DNA of 64,000 nt from Algoriphagus sp. CAU 1675 (GCF_029222925.1 NZ_JARHUI010000001.1:682986-746985); one strand, 5' to 3'. Numbered from the stretch's first letter, positions 1 through 8,738 are shown. Program-made: numbers and translations. Notes: generated by a model not told the origin, from the letters alone.

Positions 1-1403
1 ATCGCTTTTTGACTTTGGAACAATTCCCCGTCCCCGATCACGACTACTTTTCCGGTACCGTTTTCTTTGAACTCATCTTTCGAAAATCCTTCTGGCAGGA
101 ATCGGTTTTTAAACAAAGATGTAAACTCTCCTTCCAGTAAATAGGCCAAAGGAAGATTTTGAAGGGGAAAATCCTTGACTTCGGGTTGCCTGTCCAAATC
201 ACTGAAGGCTACCCGAACGGGAGCAGGCAAAATTCTGGAAAAATCTGAAGTGAAAAGTAATGGAGTTTTTTTGATCCCCTCTGCCATCACCGTGTCCAGG
301 GATGACGCAAACCTAAAATACACCACGTCCAGCCCTTTTGTGATCGGGTGCTGCTGCACACGGGAGGCCTGAATATAAAAGGGCCAAGGCAGTGGAACCA
401 GCTGTTCCTGGTTGCCAAAATTGCCGCCCATTACAGGGAAATACCCAAAATTCAGGTCTTGGATCAGGTCATTGTTGATCCGGATTCCGTATTTGAAAAG
501 AAGATTTTCCAGTCCGTTTTCCAAAGGCATTGCGAATGTTCCTTCTCCTCCAGCCTGTTCCACATCCACTGACACGCCGTCAGCTAAAACGACCAAATTT
601 CCACCTCTTAGCACATATTGATCCAGAAGGTAAACTTCCTGTTCTGAGTAGCTTTCCTGAGGTCCTTCAATAAATAGAACACTGAAGTTTTGGAGGTCTT
701 CCACCTTTTTGGCCTGTTCCATCGGGACTTTGAAAATCTCGAACTCTCCATCCAATGCCTCTACCAGTCCGAATCCTTCGTCCTCCTGCATTTCGCCATG
801 CCCCATTAGAAGGGCTATGGCAGTGGAATTGGGATTAATCAATTTCCGGATGGCATTAGCCAATTCGAATTCCAGGTTTTCGATGGAGGAATTTAGAATT
901 TGGTCCTCGTTCATCCCTCTTTCTCCTTTGAGGATCAGCGCGCCGGTTTCATAGGTGTCATCACTTACCAAAATTCCGGGGAAAATCAGTTGGGCCTCCT
1001 GCCCGGTATTTCTTGCAATGGTTAAATTGGTGGGATTGATCCCGTAATCGACCAAAGAATAAATAAACTCTTCCTGTAGGGAATCCACTACACTCAATGG
1101 ATCAAAATAGGAAAAGCTGATCTTCTGATTTGAGTAGGCATTGAAGGTACGTACGGTTTCCTCAATGGATTTTTGAAGTCTGCGCATTCCTCCGGGCAGG
1201 TTTTGTCCAGTAAGCAATATGTCTACGTGGAGGGGCTGGTCCAGCTGATCCAAAAGTTGCAAGGTAGCCGGGTGCAATGAAAAGCGCTTTTCTTCCGTCA
1301 GGTCTATTCTGAATCGGACTAGATTGGCCAGGAGAAATAGCAATACGATTCCTCCAAAAAGAAACAAAATTGATCGGGACTTATGGATTCCGGGCTTTTT
1401 CAT
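1..1403 (-). CDS. gldG: Gliding-associated ABC transporter auxiliary protein GldG (3' part outside window)
   Basis: The reverse strand is open from an ATG at 1403 to the left edge, so the C-terminus is missing. The translation starts MKKPGIHKSRS, has one membrane helix at about residues 10-28 (LFLFGGIVLLFLLANLV), then an extracytoplasmic domain with LTEEKRFSLHPATLQLL and later LLMGHGEMQEDEGFGLVEAL. This is the pattern of GldG / ABC_transp_aux proteins. The start overlaps the gldF stop by 4 nt (ATGA), so translation is probably coupled. In Flavobacterium GldA, GldF and GldG form an ABC transporter linked to gliding motility. The family call is good; the role in motility here is inferred from family and gene order. 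Confidence 0.85.
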   Translation of the reverse strand, partial: MKKPGIHKSRSILFLFGGIVLLFLLANLVRFRIDLTEEKRFSLHPATLQLLDQLDQPLHVDILLTGQNLPGGMRRLQKSIEETVRTFNAYSNQKISFSYFDPLSVVDSLQEEFIYSLVDYGINPTNLTIARNTGQEAQLIFPGILVSDDTYETGALILKGERGMNEDQILNSSIENLEFELANAIRKLINPNSTAIALLMGHGEMQEDEGFGLVEALDGEFEIFKVPMEQAKKVEDLQNFSVLFIEGPQESYSEQEVYLLDQYVLRGGNLVVLADGVSVDVEQAGGEGTFAMPLENGLENLLFKYGIRINNDLIQDLNFGYFPVMGGNFGNQEQLVPLPWPFYIQASRVQQHPITKGLDVVYFRFASSLDTVMAEGIKKTPLLFTSDFSRILPAPVRVAFSDLDRQPEVKDFPLQNLPLAYLLEGEFTSLFKNRFLPEGFSKDEFKENGTGKVVVIGDGELFQSQKA

Positions 1404-2119
1404 TTGCTTTTCAAAATCAAAATGGAAGTACCCAAAAATGTCCAGATCATACCGAGGAGGAAGAAGATATCTCTGCTGTCTACCACTCCTCTGCTCAGAC
1501 TGTTGTAATGATAGCTGAGGCTTAGTTCTTCAATCCAAAAGGCTAGGTTTCCTGAGAGCATTTCTGCTAGGGCTGTAAACCCGAAATACAGAAGAAAACA
1601 TAGAAATACCCCCAGCACAAAGGCAACCACCTGCTGGGACGTGAGACAACTTGCAAATAGCCCCACTGAAGCAAAGGTCGCTCCGATCATAAGTAATCCT
1701 ATCCAGCTTCCAAAAAAGCCTGCAAGGTCCAAGTTACCAGGAGGGTCTCCCAATTGACTGATGCTATAAGCATACAGAAGGGTGGGTAGAATTGCCAAAA
1801 CAACTAAGGAGACCAGTGCCAAATATTTTGCCAGGATGATCTGCCAAAGCGATAGGGGGGAGGTTCTCAATAATTCCCAGGTTCCGTTTTTTCTTTCATC
1901 AGCAATGGAGCGCATGGCAATTGCCGGAACCAGAAAAGTGAAAACATAAGGAGTAAAGGAAAAAAGGGCTTCCAAATCGGCATATCCATATTCCAAAACT
2001 GAGGATTCAGGGAAGACCCAAACTATCAGGCCCAGAGCAACCAGGAACAAAGCCAAAATCAGATAACCGGTAAGGCTACCAAAAAAGGCATTTATTTCTT
2101 TGAAAAAGAGACTTTTCAT
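1400..2119 (-). CDS. gldF: ABC-2 permease, gliding motility protein GldF
   Basis: 239 residues, mostly hydrophobic, with about six membrane helices. The N-terminal ELFKEI-like start (MKSLFFKEINAFFGSLTGYLI) and the loop MRSIADERKNGTWELLRTSPLS are typical of ABC-2 type permeases of the GldF/NosY kind. It would form the membrane channel that works with the ATPase encoded just upstream. Its start overlaps the ATPase gene by 4 nt and its stop overlaps the gldG start by 4 nt, so the three genes are one translationally coupled unit. No catalytic residues are expected. The length matches GldF (about 240 residues). Confidence 0.88.
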   Translation of the reverse strand: MKSLFFKEINAFFGSLTGYLILALFLVALGLIVWVFPESSVLEYGYADLEALFSFTPYVFTFLVPAIAMRSIADERKNGTWELLRTSPLSLWQIILAKYLALVSLVVLAILPTLLYAYSISQLGDPPGNLDLAGFFGSWIGLLMIGATFASVGLFASCLTSQQVVAFVLGVFLCFLLYFGFTALAEMLSGNLAFWIEELSLSYHYNSLSRGVVDSRDIFFLLGMIWTFLGTSILILKSK

Positions 2120-3027
2120 GTTGCGCTTGTGATTTCTCTAAACAGGGTTTCGAGATTCTTTTTCTCTTGATTGAGGCTGATCAGATTCAGGTTTTTTTGG
2201 GCCACAATCTGCATCAAAGCCTTGCGGGCTTCGGCAGGATCAGAGGTAGACAGGATCAGTTCCTGATTACCTTTTTTCCCAAAACTGCAATTTCCAAGAC
2301 CTTCAAACCACTCCAATTCCAAGGATTCTTGGGTTTCCAGAATAAGCTGGGTTTGGGTAGAGGAGGCTTTCAGCTCTGAAAGGGGGCTTGCAGCTAGGGT
2401 TTTTCCTTGGTTGATGATGACTACATCTTGGCAGATCGCTTCCACTTCCTGCATGATATGAGTGGAGAGGATCAGCGTTTTGTTCTCGGCAATCTCACGG
2501 ATTAGGTTTCGGATATCCACAAGCTGATTGGGGTCAAGTCCTGTGGTAGGTTCATCCAAAATGACTACTTCTGGGTCATGAACCAATGCTCTTGCCAAGC
2601 CAACTCTTTGGCGGTAACCTTTGGAGAGCTGGCCGATTTTTTTGTGCTGTTCTGGGACTAGACCTGTTTTGCGAATCAGAAGATCCACTCTTTCTCGGAT
2701 TTCCGAGGACTTCATGCCATAGATCCCCCCCGAAAATTCCAAAAACTCCCGTACATACAAATCCAGATATAAGGGATTGTGTTCTGGAAGATACCCGATT
2801 TTGGAACGGGTTTTTTTTGGGTTTTCCAGTGTGTTTTCACCCAATATTCTTACTTCTCCGGAATCTGCGGAAAGATAGCCCGTGATGATTTTCATGGTAG
2901 TGGATTTTCCTGCCCCGTTGGGTCCAAGAAAACCCAAGATTCTCCCAGGACTGGCCGAAAAAGTCACCTCATCCAGTGCTTTCTGAGTTCCGTACAATTT
3001 GCTTAATCGGGAGACTTCTAAAGACAT
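2116..3027 (-). CDS. gldA: ABC transporter ATPase, gliding motility protein GldA
   Basis: 303 residues. The Walker A motif GPNGAGKST lies at residues 35-43, the signature QLSKGYRQR near 133, and Walker B VVILDEPTTGLDP near 155, followed by the switch histidine in LSTHIMQEVE. The last about 80 residues form the C-terminal extension seen in GldA/CcmA-type ATPases. It is the first gene of the gldAFG unit and would power transport by GldF. A TAnnTTTG box lies about 75 nt upstream of the start. The subfamily call GldA rests mainly on the following gldF and gldG genes; by itself the protein could be any ABC-2 partner ATPase. Confidence 0.88.
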   Translation of the reverse strand: MSLEVSRLSKLYGTQKALDEVTFSASPGRILGFLGPNGAGKSTTMKIITGYLSADSGEVRILGENTLENPKKTRSKIGYLPEHNPLYLDLYVREFLEFSGGIYGMKSSEIRERVDLLIRKTGLVPEQHKKIGQLSKGYRQRVGLARALVHDPEVVILDEPTTGLDPNQLVDIRNLIREIAENKTLILSTHIMQEVEAICQDVVIINQGKTLAASPLSELKASSTQTQLILETQESLELEWFEGLGNCSFGKKGNQELILSTSDPAEARKALMQIVAQKNLNLISLNQEKKNLETLFREITSAT

Positions 3028-3099
3028 AGGCAGAAAAAGAGACCAACCGGGAGTTCACCCGCATGGCATGGGCAAAAACCCGGTTGATAAGGTCTAAGG

Positions 3100-3129
3100 C
3101 AAAAATAGAGAATGCCTTTTGAATGGCAA
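3100..3129 (-). promoter_or_regulatory. Candidate Bacteroidota promoter for gldAFG
   Basis: On the minus strand TATTTTTG (3100-3107) matches the -7 consensus TAnnTTTG, and TTG (3127-3129) lies 19 nt upstream as a -33 element. The predicted start is near 3093, giving a leader of about 65 nt before gldA. Confidence 0.45.
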
Positions 3130-3184
3130 GTATTCAGGAAGTAGTTTTCATGAACCAATTTTGAATTACATGCCGATTATCCTC

Positions 3185-3883
3185 TTATTTTTTACCTTTT
3201 GGACGCAATGGCCTGCATTCTACATCTGCTACAAAGTAATTGGGATGTGTTTCCAGTGTTTGCACGATAGTCAGGGCAACATCCACAGGGCGCATCATAT
3301 TTTCGTGAGCAGCCATACCAGGGATTTCGTCAAAGAAATTGGTCTGAACCGAACCTGGGTAAATAGTGGAAACTTTAATACCGAAATCTCTCAGCTCCAA
3401 GTATAGGGAATGAGAAATACCTCTCACGGCATGTTTGGTGCCTACATAGCCAGCAAAGTCCTTTACTCCGTTTAGGCCAGCAATGGAAGCTACGTTGATG
3501 ATGTGTCCTTCGTCAGCCTCTTTCATCCCAGGGATCAATCTTTTGGTGGTGTAGAAGATTCCGTGGACATTAGTGTCAAACATAGCTTTCCAGTCATCTG
3601 AGGAGAAGGTTTCCAATGGTCCCGCTATTCCAAAACCTGCATTGTTGATCAAAATCCGGATATCTCTACCAAGCTTTGCAACGGTGTCTTGGAATGCTTT
3701 TTCTACTTGTTCCTCCACCGCTACATCGCAAGTGAAAAAATGGAAGTTTTCATGCTCCAAATCCGGGGTATTTCGTCCCCAACCCGCTACAGTTACTCCT
3801 TTGTCCAATAAAAGTTTTACCACTTCCAGGCCAATGCCTTTGCTTACGCCAGTGACTACGGCTATTTGATTTCTAAGATCCAT
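3185..3883 (-). CDS. Short-chain dehydrogenase/reductase (SDR)
   Basis: 232 residues, normal length for a classical SDR. The cofactor motif TGVSKGIG is at residues 11-18, NNAG at 80-83, and the catalytic set Ser133, Tyr146 and Lys150 (YVGTK) is complete. It should reduce or oxidise a carbonyl/alcohol substrate with NAD(P)H in the cytoplasm. The Gly-Trp-Gly-Arg stretch after the second strand suggests NADPH use, which is only an inference. The gene stands alone, between the gldA promoter region and the divergent M20 gene, so its context does not reveal a substrate. Confidence 0.85.
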   Translation of the reverse strand: MDLRNQIAVVTGVSKGIGLEVVKLLLDKGVTVAGWGRNTPDLEHENFHFFTCDVAVEEQVEKAFQDTVAKLGRDIRILINNAGFGIAGPLETFSSDDWKAMFDTNVHGIFYTTKRLIPGMKEADEGHIINVASIAGLNGVKDFAGYVGTKHAVRGISHSLYLELRDFGIKVSTIYPGSVQTNFFDEIPGMAAHENMMRPVDVALTIVQTLETHPNYFVADVECRPLRPKGKK

Positions 3884-3967
3884 ATGAATTGATTTTATCT
3901 ATAAAAACAGAAAAGGCTCAAAGAGTTCTCTTTGATTCCAAATTCTTCCATTTATCCAAAATTTAAA

Positions 3968-3995
3968 TTTGCCCAGAGTCAAATTTTTTACCTTG
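3968..3995 (+). promoter_or_regulatory. Candidate promoter for the first M20 gene
   Basis: TTTG at 3968-3971 is followed 17 nt later by TACCTTG (3989-3995), close to the Bacteroidota -33/-7 pattern. This would give a leader of about 30 nt. The spacing is a little short and the -7 box imperfect. Confidence 0.3.
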
Positions 3996-4032
3996 TAGAA
4001 ATTGTGAAATCGAACATCAACCTTATTTAACT

Positions 4033-5322
4033 ATGAAAAAACTCATTCTTCCCTTATTTCTTCTAAGTGGAATGGCTTTTGGGCAAACGAAACTCCGTCC
4101 CGCCATCGATAAGAAAGCCGCCGAAATCGAATCCAAGGTCATCGAGTGGAGAAGGGATATTCACCAAAATCCGGAATTGGGTAACCATGAATTCAGAACC
4201 GCTAAGAAAATTGCCGACCACCTTCGGTCTTTGGGAATTGAAGTGACTGAAAATGTAGCCGTGACTGGAGTGGTAGGTTACCTCAAGGGAGGGAAGCCAG
4301 GTCCTACTGTAGCCCTTCGGGCTGACATGGATGCGCTTCCGGTTACAGAGCGTGGAGACTTGCCTTTCAAATCCACCGTAACAACTACCTATAATGGACA
4401 GGAAACCGGGGTGATGCATGCCTGTGGTCATGATAGCCACGTAGCTATTTTAATGGGTGTAGCAGAAATTTTAGCCAGCATGAAAGACCAATTGGCCGGA
4501 ACTGTGAAATTTATTTTCCAGCCAGCGGAAGAAGCTGTTAATGAGCCGGGAGTCACTACTTGGGGAGCCAAGCAAATGGTGGAGGAGGGAGTGATGGAAG
4601 ATGTGGATGCCATCTTTGGTTTGCATATTTCAGCACAAACTGAAGTTGGGAAAATCGGTTACAGACCAGGACCTGCACAGGCTGCAGTGGACAATTTGGA
4701 AATCATTGTCCATGGAACACAGGCACATGGAGCTTCTCCTTGGTCAGGTGTGGATCCAATTGTGACGGCCTCTCAGATCGTGACCGGTTTGCAGACTATT
4801 CTTTCCCGAAGTGTGAATGTCACCCAAAACCCTGCAGTGGTTACGATAGGAGCTATTCATGGAGGAATCCGTCAGAACATCATTCCTGAAAAAGTGGAAA
4901 TGATAGGAACTATCCGGACTTTTGGGGATGAGCAGCAGGCATTGATTCACAGAAGAATCACCGAAATCGCTACCAATATTGCAGAAAGTGCTGGCGCCAC
5001 AGCAGAAGTAAATATCCAGAAGCTGTACCCATCAACTGTGAATGATCTTGAACTGACAGCCAAAATGGTGGCTACTCTGGAAGCAGCTGCTGGAAAAGAA
5101 AATGTCCGTGTCAATCCTCCTGTGACAGGTGCTGAAGATTTCAGTTTCTATCAGCGGGAAAAACCAGGTTTGTTCATTGGCTTGGGAGGTATGAAAAAGG
5201 GAGGTGATCCTACCAAGACACCTTCTCACCACACCCCGGATTTCTACCTGGACGAAAGCGGCTTCATCCTTGGCTTGAGAGTAATGAGCTACTTTGTGGT
5301 GGATTATATGGGAATGAAATAA
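4033..5322 (+). CDS. Secreted M20 family amidohydrolase (copy 1)
   Basis: 429 residues with a signal peptide (MKKLILPLFLLSGMAFGQ), so it acts in the periplasm or outside. The M20D metal and active-site motifs are present: HACGHDSHV, then FQPAEEA with the general-base Glu, then GLHIS, and SHHTPDFYLDE near the C-terminus. The family comprises hippurate hydrolases and N-acyl-amino-acid amidohydrolases such as AmhX, IAA-amino-acid hydrolases and carboxypeptidase Ss1, which release amino acids from N-acyl or aryl conjugates with two zinc ions. The next gene is a close paralogue on the same strand. The exact substrate cannot be read from the sequence. Confidence 0.88.
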   Translation: MKKLILPLFLLSGMAFGQTKLRPAIDKKAAEIESKVIEWRRDIHQNPELGNHEFRTAKKIADHLRSLGIEVTENVAVTGVVGYLKGGKPGPTVALRADMDALPVTERGDLPFKSTVTTTYNGQETGVMHACGHDSHVAILMGVAEILASMKDQLAGTVKFIFQPAEEAVNEPGVTTWGAKQMVEEGVMEDVDAIFGLHISAQTEVGKIGYRPGPAQAAVDNLEIIVHGTQAHGASPWSGVDPIVTASQIVTGLQTILSRSVNVTQNPAVVTIGAIHGGIRQNIIPEKVEMIGTIRTFGDEQQALIHRRITEIATNIAESAGATAEVNIQKLYPSTVNDLELTAKMVATLEAAAGKENVRVNPPVTGAEDFSFYQREKPGLFIGLGGMKKGGDPTKTPSHHTPDFYLDESGFILGLRVMSYFVVDYMGMK

Positions 5323-5345
5323 ATCGAATTTGGAATTTGAAAAGG

Positions 5346-5377
5346 CCCGGTTCTCACTTTAGACCGGGTTTTATTTT
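5346..5377 (+). terminator. Rho-independent terminator between the two M20 genes
   Basis: Six-bp stem CCCGGT (5346-5351) / ACCGGG (5363-5368) with an 11-nt loop, followed by TTTTATTTT. It suggests that the two paralogues are transcribed separately, or that copy 2 is partly insulated from copy 1. Confidence 0.65.
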
Positions 5378-5416
5378 GGCTTTTTCTAAGCCGACCCAGC
5401 TTTGATTTTTGCTATC

Positions 5417-5432
5417 TTAGCAAGAATGCTAA
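5417..5432. promoter_or_regulatory. Short dyad upstream of M20 copy 2
   Basis: TTAGCA-AGAA-TGCTAA is a perfect 6-bp inverted repeat with a 4-nt spacer, ending 10 nt before the ATG of copy 2. It could be an operator or a small leader hairpin affecting translation. Copy 1 has no obvious counterpart. Confidence 0.3.
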
Positions 5433-5442
5433 AATATCACCT

Positions 5443-6726
5443 ATGAAAAAGTTTCTTATACCCCTGTTGTTGCTTTCAGGCACTGCATTTTCACAGACCA
5501 AACTCCGTCCCCAAATTGATAAACAAGCTGATGCTATTGAGTCACAGGTGATCGAATGGAGAAGGGATTTTCACAAATATCCTGAGCTTGGGAATCAAGA
5601 GTTCAGAACTGCAAAAATCATTGCGGATCATCTGCGTTCTCTGGGAATGGAGGTAACTGAAAATGTAGCGGTTACTGGAGTTGTCGGTGTTTTAAAAGGA
5701 GGGAAGCCAGGGCCTATGGTTGCTTTGAGAGCTGATATGGACGCCTTACCGGTTACCGAACGAAATGATCTTCCTTTTAAGTCGGTGAATACTGCCACCT
5801 ACAATGGACAGGAAACCGGAGTAATGCATGCCTGTGGACATGATTCCCATGTGGCCATCCTGATGGGAGCTGCCCAAGTCCTGGCGAGTATGAAAGATCA
5901 ACTCCAGGGATCTGTAAAATTTATTTTTCAGCCTGCTGAAGAGGGTGTTTACGATGGAAGTACTGCCGGTGCCGAATTGATGGTGCAGGAAGGAGTCATG
6001 GATGACGTGGATGCCGTATTCGGTCTACATATCTGGTCTCAGATTGAGGCGGGGAAAATCGGTTATAGATCAGGTCCGTTTATGGCTGCGGTGGATAATT
6101 TGGCAATAACTGTTCACGGTACCCAAGCTCACGGAGCTTCTCCTTGGTCTGGGGTGGATCCAATTGTTACCTCTGCCCAAATTGTCAACGGTCTGCAGAC
6201 CATACTTTCGCGTTCTGTCAACGTGACTGAAAATCCGGCTGTGGTTACTGTAGGTGCAATTCATGGAGGAATCCGTCAGAACATCATTCCTGAAAAGGTG
6301 GAGATGATTGGAACCATTCGAACTTTCGGTGCTGAGCAGCAAGCTTTGGTTCACAGAAGGATTACAGAAATCGTCACCAATATTGCAGAAAGTGCAGGCG
6401 CCAAAGCCGATGTGAGTATAGGAAAGCTTTATCCTTCTACTGACAATGATCCTGAACTGACTGCTAAAATGTTGCCTTCTCTTCAGTCTGCTGCTGGTGA
6501 AGGAAATGTAATTGCCATGCCTCCTGTGACCGGGGCGGAAGATTTTAGCTTTTTCCAGAGAGAGAAGCCTGGAGTTTTTATTTTCCTTGGGGGAATGAAA
6601 AAAGGTGGGGATCCATTGACCACGCCTTCCCACCACACTCCTGATTTTTATTTGGATGAAAGTGGGTTTAAGTTGGGAGTTAAAGCCCTTAGCTATTTTG
6701 TGGTAGACTACATGGGGATGAAATAA
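5443..6726 (+). CDS. Secreted M20 family amidohydrolase (copy 2)
   Basis: 427 residues; a tandem paralogue of the preceding gene, about four-fifths identical by eye over its full length, including the signal peptide (MKKFLIPLLLLSGTAFSQ). The metal-binding motifs HACGHDSHV, FQPAEEGV, GLHIW and SHHTPDFYLDE are all intact, so both copies should be active. The clearest difference is the segment after the PAEE motif: EGVYDGSTAGAELMVQ here against EAVNEPGVTTWGAKQMVE in copy 1, close to the active site and able to change substrate range. Likely a recent duplication with specialisation. Confidence 0.88.
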   Translation: MKKFLIPLLLLSGTAFSQTKLRPQIDKQADAIESQVIEWRRDFHKYPELGNQEFRTAKIIADHLRSLGMEVTENVAVTGVVGVLKGGKPGPMVALRADMDALPVTERNDLPFKSVNTATYNGQETGVMHACGHDSHVAILMGAAQVLASMKDQLQGSVKFIFQPAEEGVYDGSTAGAELMVQEGVMDDVDAVFGLHIWSQIEAGKIGYRSGPFMAAVDNLAITVHGTQAHGASPWSGVDPIVTSAQIVNGLQTILSRSVNVTENPAVVTVGAIHGGIRQNIIPEKVEMIGTIRTFGAEQQALVHRRITEIVTNIAESAGAKADVSIGKLYPSTDNDPELTAKMLPSLQSAAGEGNVIAMPPVTGAEDFSFFQREKPGVFIFLGGMKKGGDPLTTPSHHTPDFYLDESGFKLGVKALSYFVVDYMGMK

Positions 6727-6760
6727 TTCACTTCCTAAATGAATTGATCCCAATTCCTTT

Positions 6761-6801
6761 AAATACGACAAAAGCCCCGATATGGGGCTTTTGTCGTATT
6801 T
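6761..6801. terminator. Bidirectional terminator, 18-bp perfect stem
   Basis: Arms at 6761-6778 and 6784-6801 are perfectly complementary over 18 bp, with a 5-nt loop (GATAT). It sits between the convergent M20 copy 2 and the small gene behind gltX, and can end transcription from both sides. Confidence 0.75.
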
Positions 6802-6819
6802 ACTCTATCCAATGGAATA

Positions 6820-7023
6820 TTACTCAGACTTTCCTTCCTCTAGATCCAGATCATCCCGGTCTTTGAGCTTTTTGTCCTCTACATTTTTGTTCAAAAACTC
6901 GTTGATCTTATCAATTGGGAAGGTGGAGGAAATTTCTCCAAAGGAGTCAATTTCCATTTTAAAACCTTTTAGTTCCTCGTGAACTTTCGGGTCCTCGCTT
7001 TTCTTTTTTTTCTTCTTGGTCAT
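6820..7023 (-). CDS. Small charged protein of unknown function downstream of gltX
   Basis: 67 residues: a lysine-rich start (MTKKKKKKSEDPKVHEEL), a central GFKMEIDSFGEISSTFPIDKINEFLNKNVEDKK, and an acidic tail rich in Asp and Glu. It has no signal peptide or membrane helix. It begins 10 nt after the gltX stop, with AAGGA upstream of the ATG, so it is probably co-transcribed with gltX, and it ends just before a strong terminator. I do not recognise a named family. The codon pattern and tight spacing support a real gene. A nucleic-acid or ribosome-associated role would be a guess from the basic N-terminus. Confidence 0.65.
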   Translation of the reverse strand: MTKKKKKKSEDPKVHEELKGFKMEIDSFGEISSTFPIDKINEFLNKNVEDKKLKDRDDLDLEEGKSE

Positions 7024-7033
7024 GGTTGATTCC

Positions 7034-8572
7034 TTATCCTACCACAGTTAGCGTGGCCAAAGCGTATCGAATACGCTTGGCGACTTCAGTTACACCTAAG
7101 ATAGCAAATATTTCCATCAAATCCGGACCTGCGCCTGCTCCAGTTACTGCAAGACGGACCGCCTGCATGACTTTTCCTAATTTGATTCCTTCTGCTTCTG
7201 CCGAGCTTTCAAGCATGGTTTTGGCAGTGGACGCATCGAAGTTTCCAGAGTATCCCTCCAGGGAAGTGGCATAATTTAATAAGACTTTCACTGCCTCCTC
7301 GTTCCATTTTTTGGAAGCTACCTGCTCGTCAAAGGAAGCAGGAGCAATAGCAATGAACTTGTTGTCATTCCACATATCGGCGGGGAAGGTGCATCGTTCT
7401 TTGGTCAAAGAAGCAATAGCTTCTGCCTTTGCCTGATCCAAGGCAATTCCATCTGCTTTGGCATCTTCTATTATGAAAGCGGCAAGAGCCGCATTTGATT
7501 CGGTACGGAGGTATTGCTCATTGAACCATTTCGCCTTGGCGATATCAAATCGGGTTCCGGATTTACCGATTCGGTCTATGGAAAATGCTTCGACCAGTTC
7601 TTCCTTAGAGAAAATTTCCCGGTCGTCACCTGGGTTCCAGCCCAAAAATGCTAAGAAATTCAGGAAGGCGTCTGGCAAATAGCCTTGCTCTCTAAAACCA
7701 GCAGCGGTTTCACCGGTTTCTTTGTTTTTCCAGTTGATTGGGAATACGGGGAAGCCAAGCTTATCTCCATCCCGCTTGGAAAGTTTTCCGTTTCCATCCG
7801 GCTTCAAAAGCAAAGGAAGGTGTGCGAACTCAGGCATGGTGTCTTCCCATCCAAAGAATCTGTAGAGTAAAACATGAAGAGGGGCTGAAGGCAACCATTC
7901 TTCCCCACGGATCACATGGGTGATTCCCATCAAATGATCATCTACGATATTTGCCAAATGATAAGTCGGCATTCCATCTGACTTCATCAGGACTTTGTCG
8001 TCCAGGGTGGAAGAATGAACCATAACCCAACCTCTGATTAGGTCATTGAGACGGACTTCCTCTTTTCGAGGCACTTTTACACGGATCACATACGGCTCAC
8101 CGGATTCCAGACGCGCCTTTACTTCCTCCTCAGGAAGGGTAAGGGAGTTTTTCATCTGTGTCCGGGTAATGCTGTTGTATTGAGGAGTGACTACTCGGGC
8201 AGCAGTCAAGCGCTCCCGCATGGCTTCCAGTTCCTCGGCGGTGTCAAATGCATAGTAGGCATGCCCCTTTTCAATCAAATCAAGAGCATATTGCATGTAA
8301 TCGGCTTTTCGCTCAGACTGTCGGTAAGGCCCAACTGAACCTGGATTCCAAGGGCTTTCGTCTGGAGTGATTCCCAGCCAGTCCAGGGATTCCTTGATGT
8401 ATTCCTCAGCTCCTGGGACAAAACGGGTTTGATCGGTATCCTCAATTCTCAACAGGAATTTCCCTCCGTTTTTCTTGGCAAAAAGGTAGTTGTAAAGGGC
8501 GGTTCTTACGCCTCCGATATGCAAAGGTCCCGTTGGGGACGGGGCAAATCGAACTCGAACTTCTTTGTTCAT
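7034..8572 (-). CDS. gltX: Glutamate-tRNA ligase
   Basis: 512 residues from the ATG at 8572, which gives the family N-terminus MNKEVRVRFAPSPTGPLHIGG. A longer open frame reaches 8668, but it would run across the predicted promoter. The class I motifs HIGG (residues 18-21) and KLSKR (about 263-267) are present, followed by the helical anticodon-binding domain. It charges tRNA-Glu with glutamate in the cytoplasm, for translation and, in organisms with the C5 route, for haem synthesis. A small charged gene follows closely. Length is normal for non-discriminating or discriminating GluRS; the sequence alone does not tell which. Confidence 0.95.
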   Translation of the reverse strand: MNKEVRVRFAPSPTGPLHIGGVRTALYNYLFAKKNGGKFLLRIEDTDQTRFVPGAEEYIKESLDWLGITPDESPWNPGSVGPYRQSERKADYMQYALDLIEKGHAYYAFDTAEELEAMRERLTAARVVTPQYNSITRTQMKNSLTLPEEEVKARLESGEPYVIRVKVPRKEEVRLNDLIRGWVMVHSSTLDDKVLMKSDGMPTYHLANIVDDHLMGITHVIRGEEWLPSAPLHVLLYRFFGWEDTMPEFAHLPLLLKPDGNGKLSKRDGDKLGFPVFPINWKNKETGETAAGFREQGYLPDAFLNFLAFLGWNPGDDREIFSKEELVEAFSIDRIGKSGTRFDIAKAKWFNEQYLRTESNAALAAFIIEDAKADGIALDQAKAEAIASLTKERCTFPADMWNDNKFIAIAPASFDEQVASKKWNEEAVKVLLNYATSLEGYSGNFDASTAKTMLESSAEAEGIKLGKVMQAVRLAVTGAGAGPDLMEIFAILGVTEVAKRIRYALATLTVVG

Positions 8573-8633
8573 GGGTGTAGTTTTCTCAGCTAAATTCCCG
8601 AAAATCCGGGTTTGGTTTGTGAAAATCAGGTTG

Positions 8634-8641
8634 CAAAGATA
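8634..8641 (-). promoter_or_regulatory. -7 promoter element of gltX
   Basis: TATCTTTG on the minus strand is an exact TAnnTTTG match about 62 nt upstream of the gltX ATG. No clear TTTG was found at the best -33 distance; a TTG lies 24 nt upstream. Confidence 0.45.
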
Positions 8642-8738
8642 GGGAATTGTAGAGGAAAGGGAGAACAATAGACAGAAGAAGAGTTATCCTCCCTGAGAAA
8701 AATAAAACCTATTGATACACCTCTTTAAAATTATTCTT

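Noticed and set aside
6070..6771. 233-codon minus-strand ORF opposite M20 copy 2
   Set aside because: Antisense shadow of a strongly supported gene; no domain pattern.
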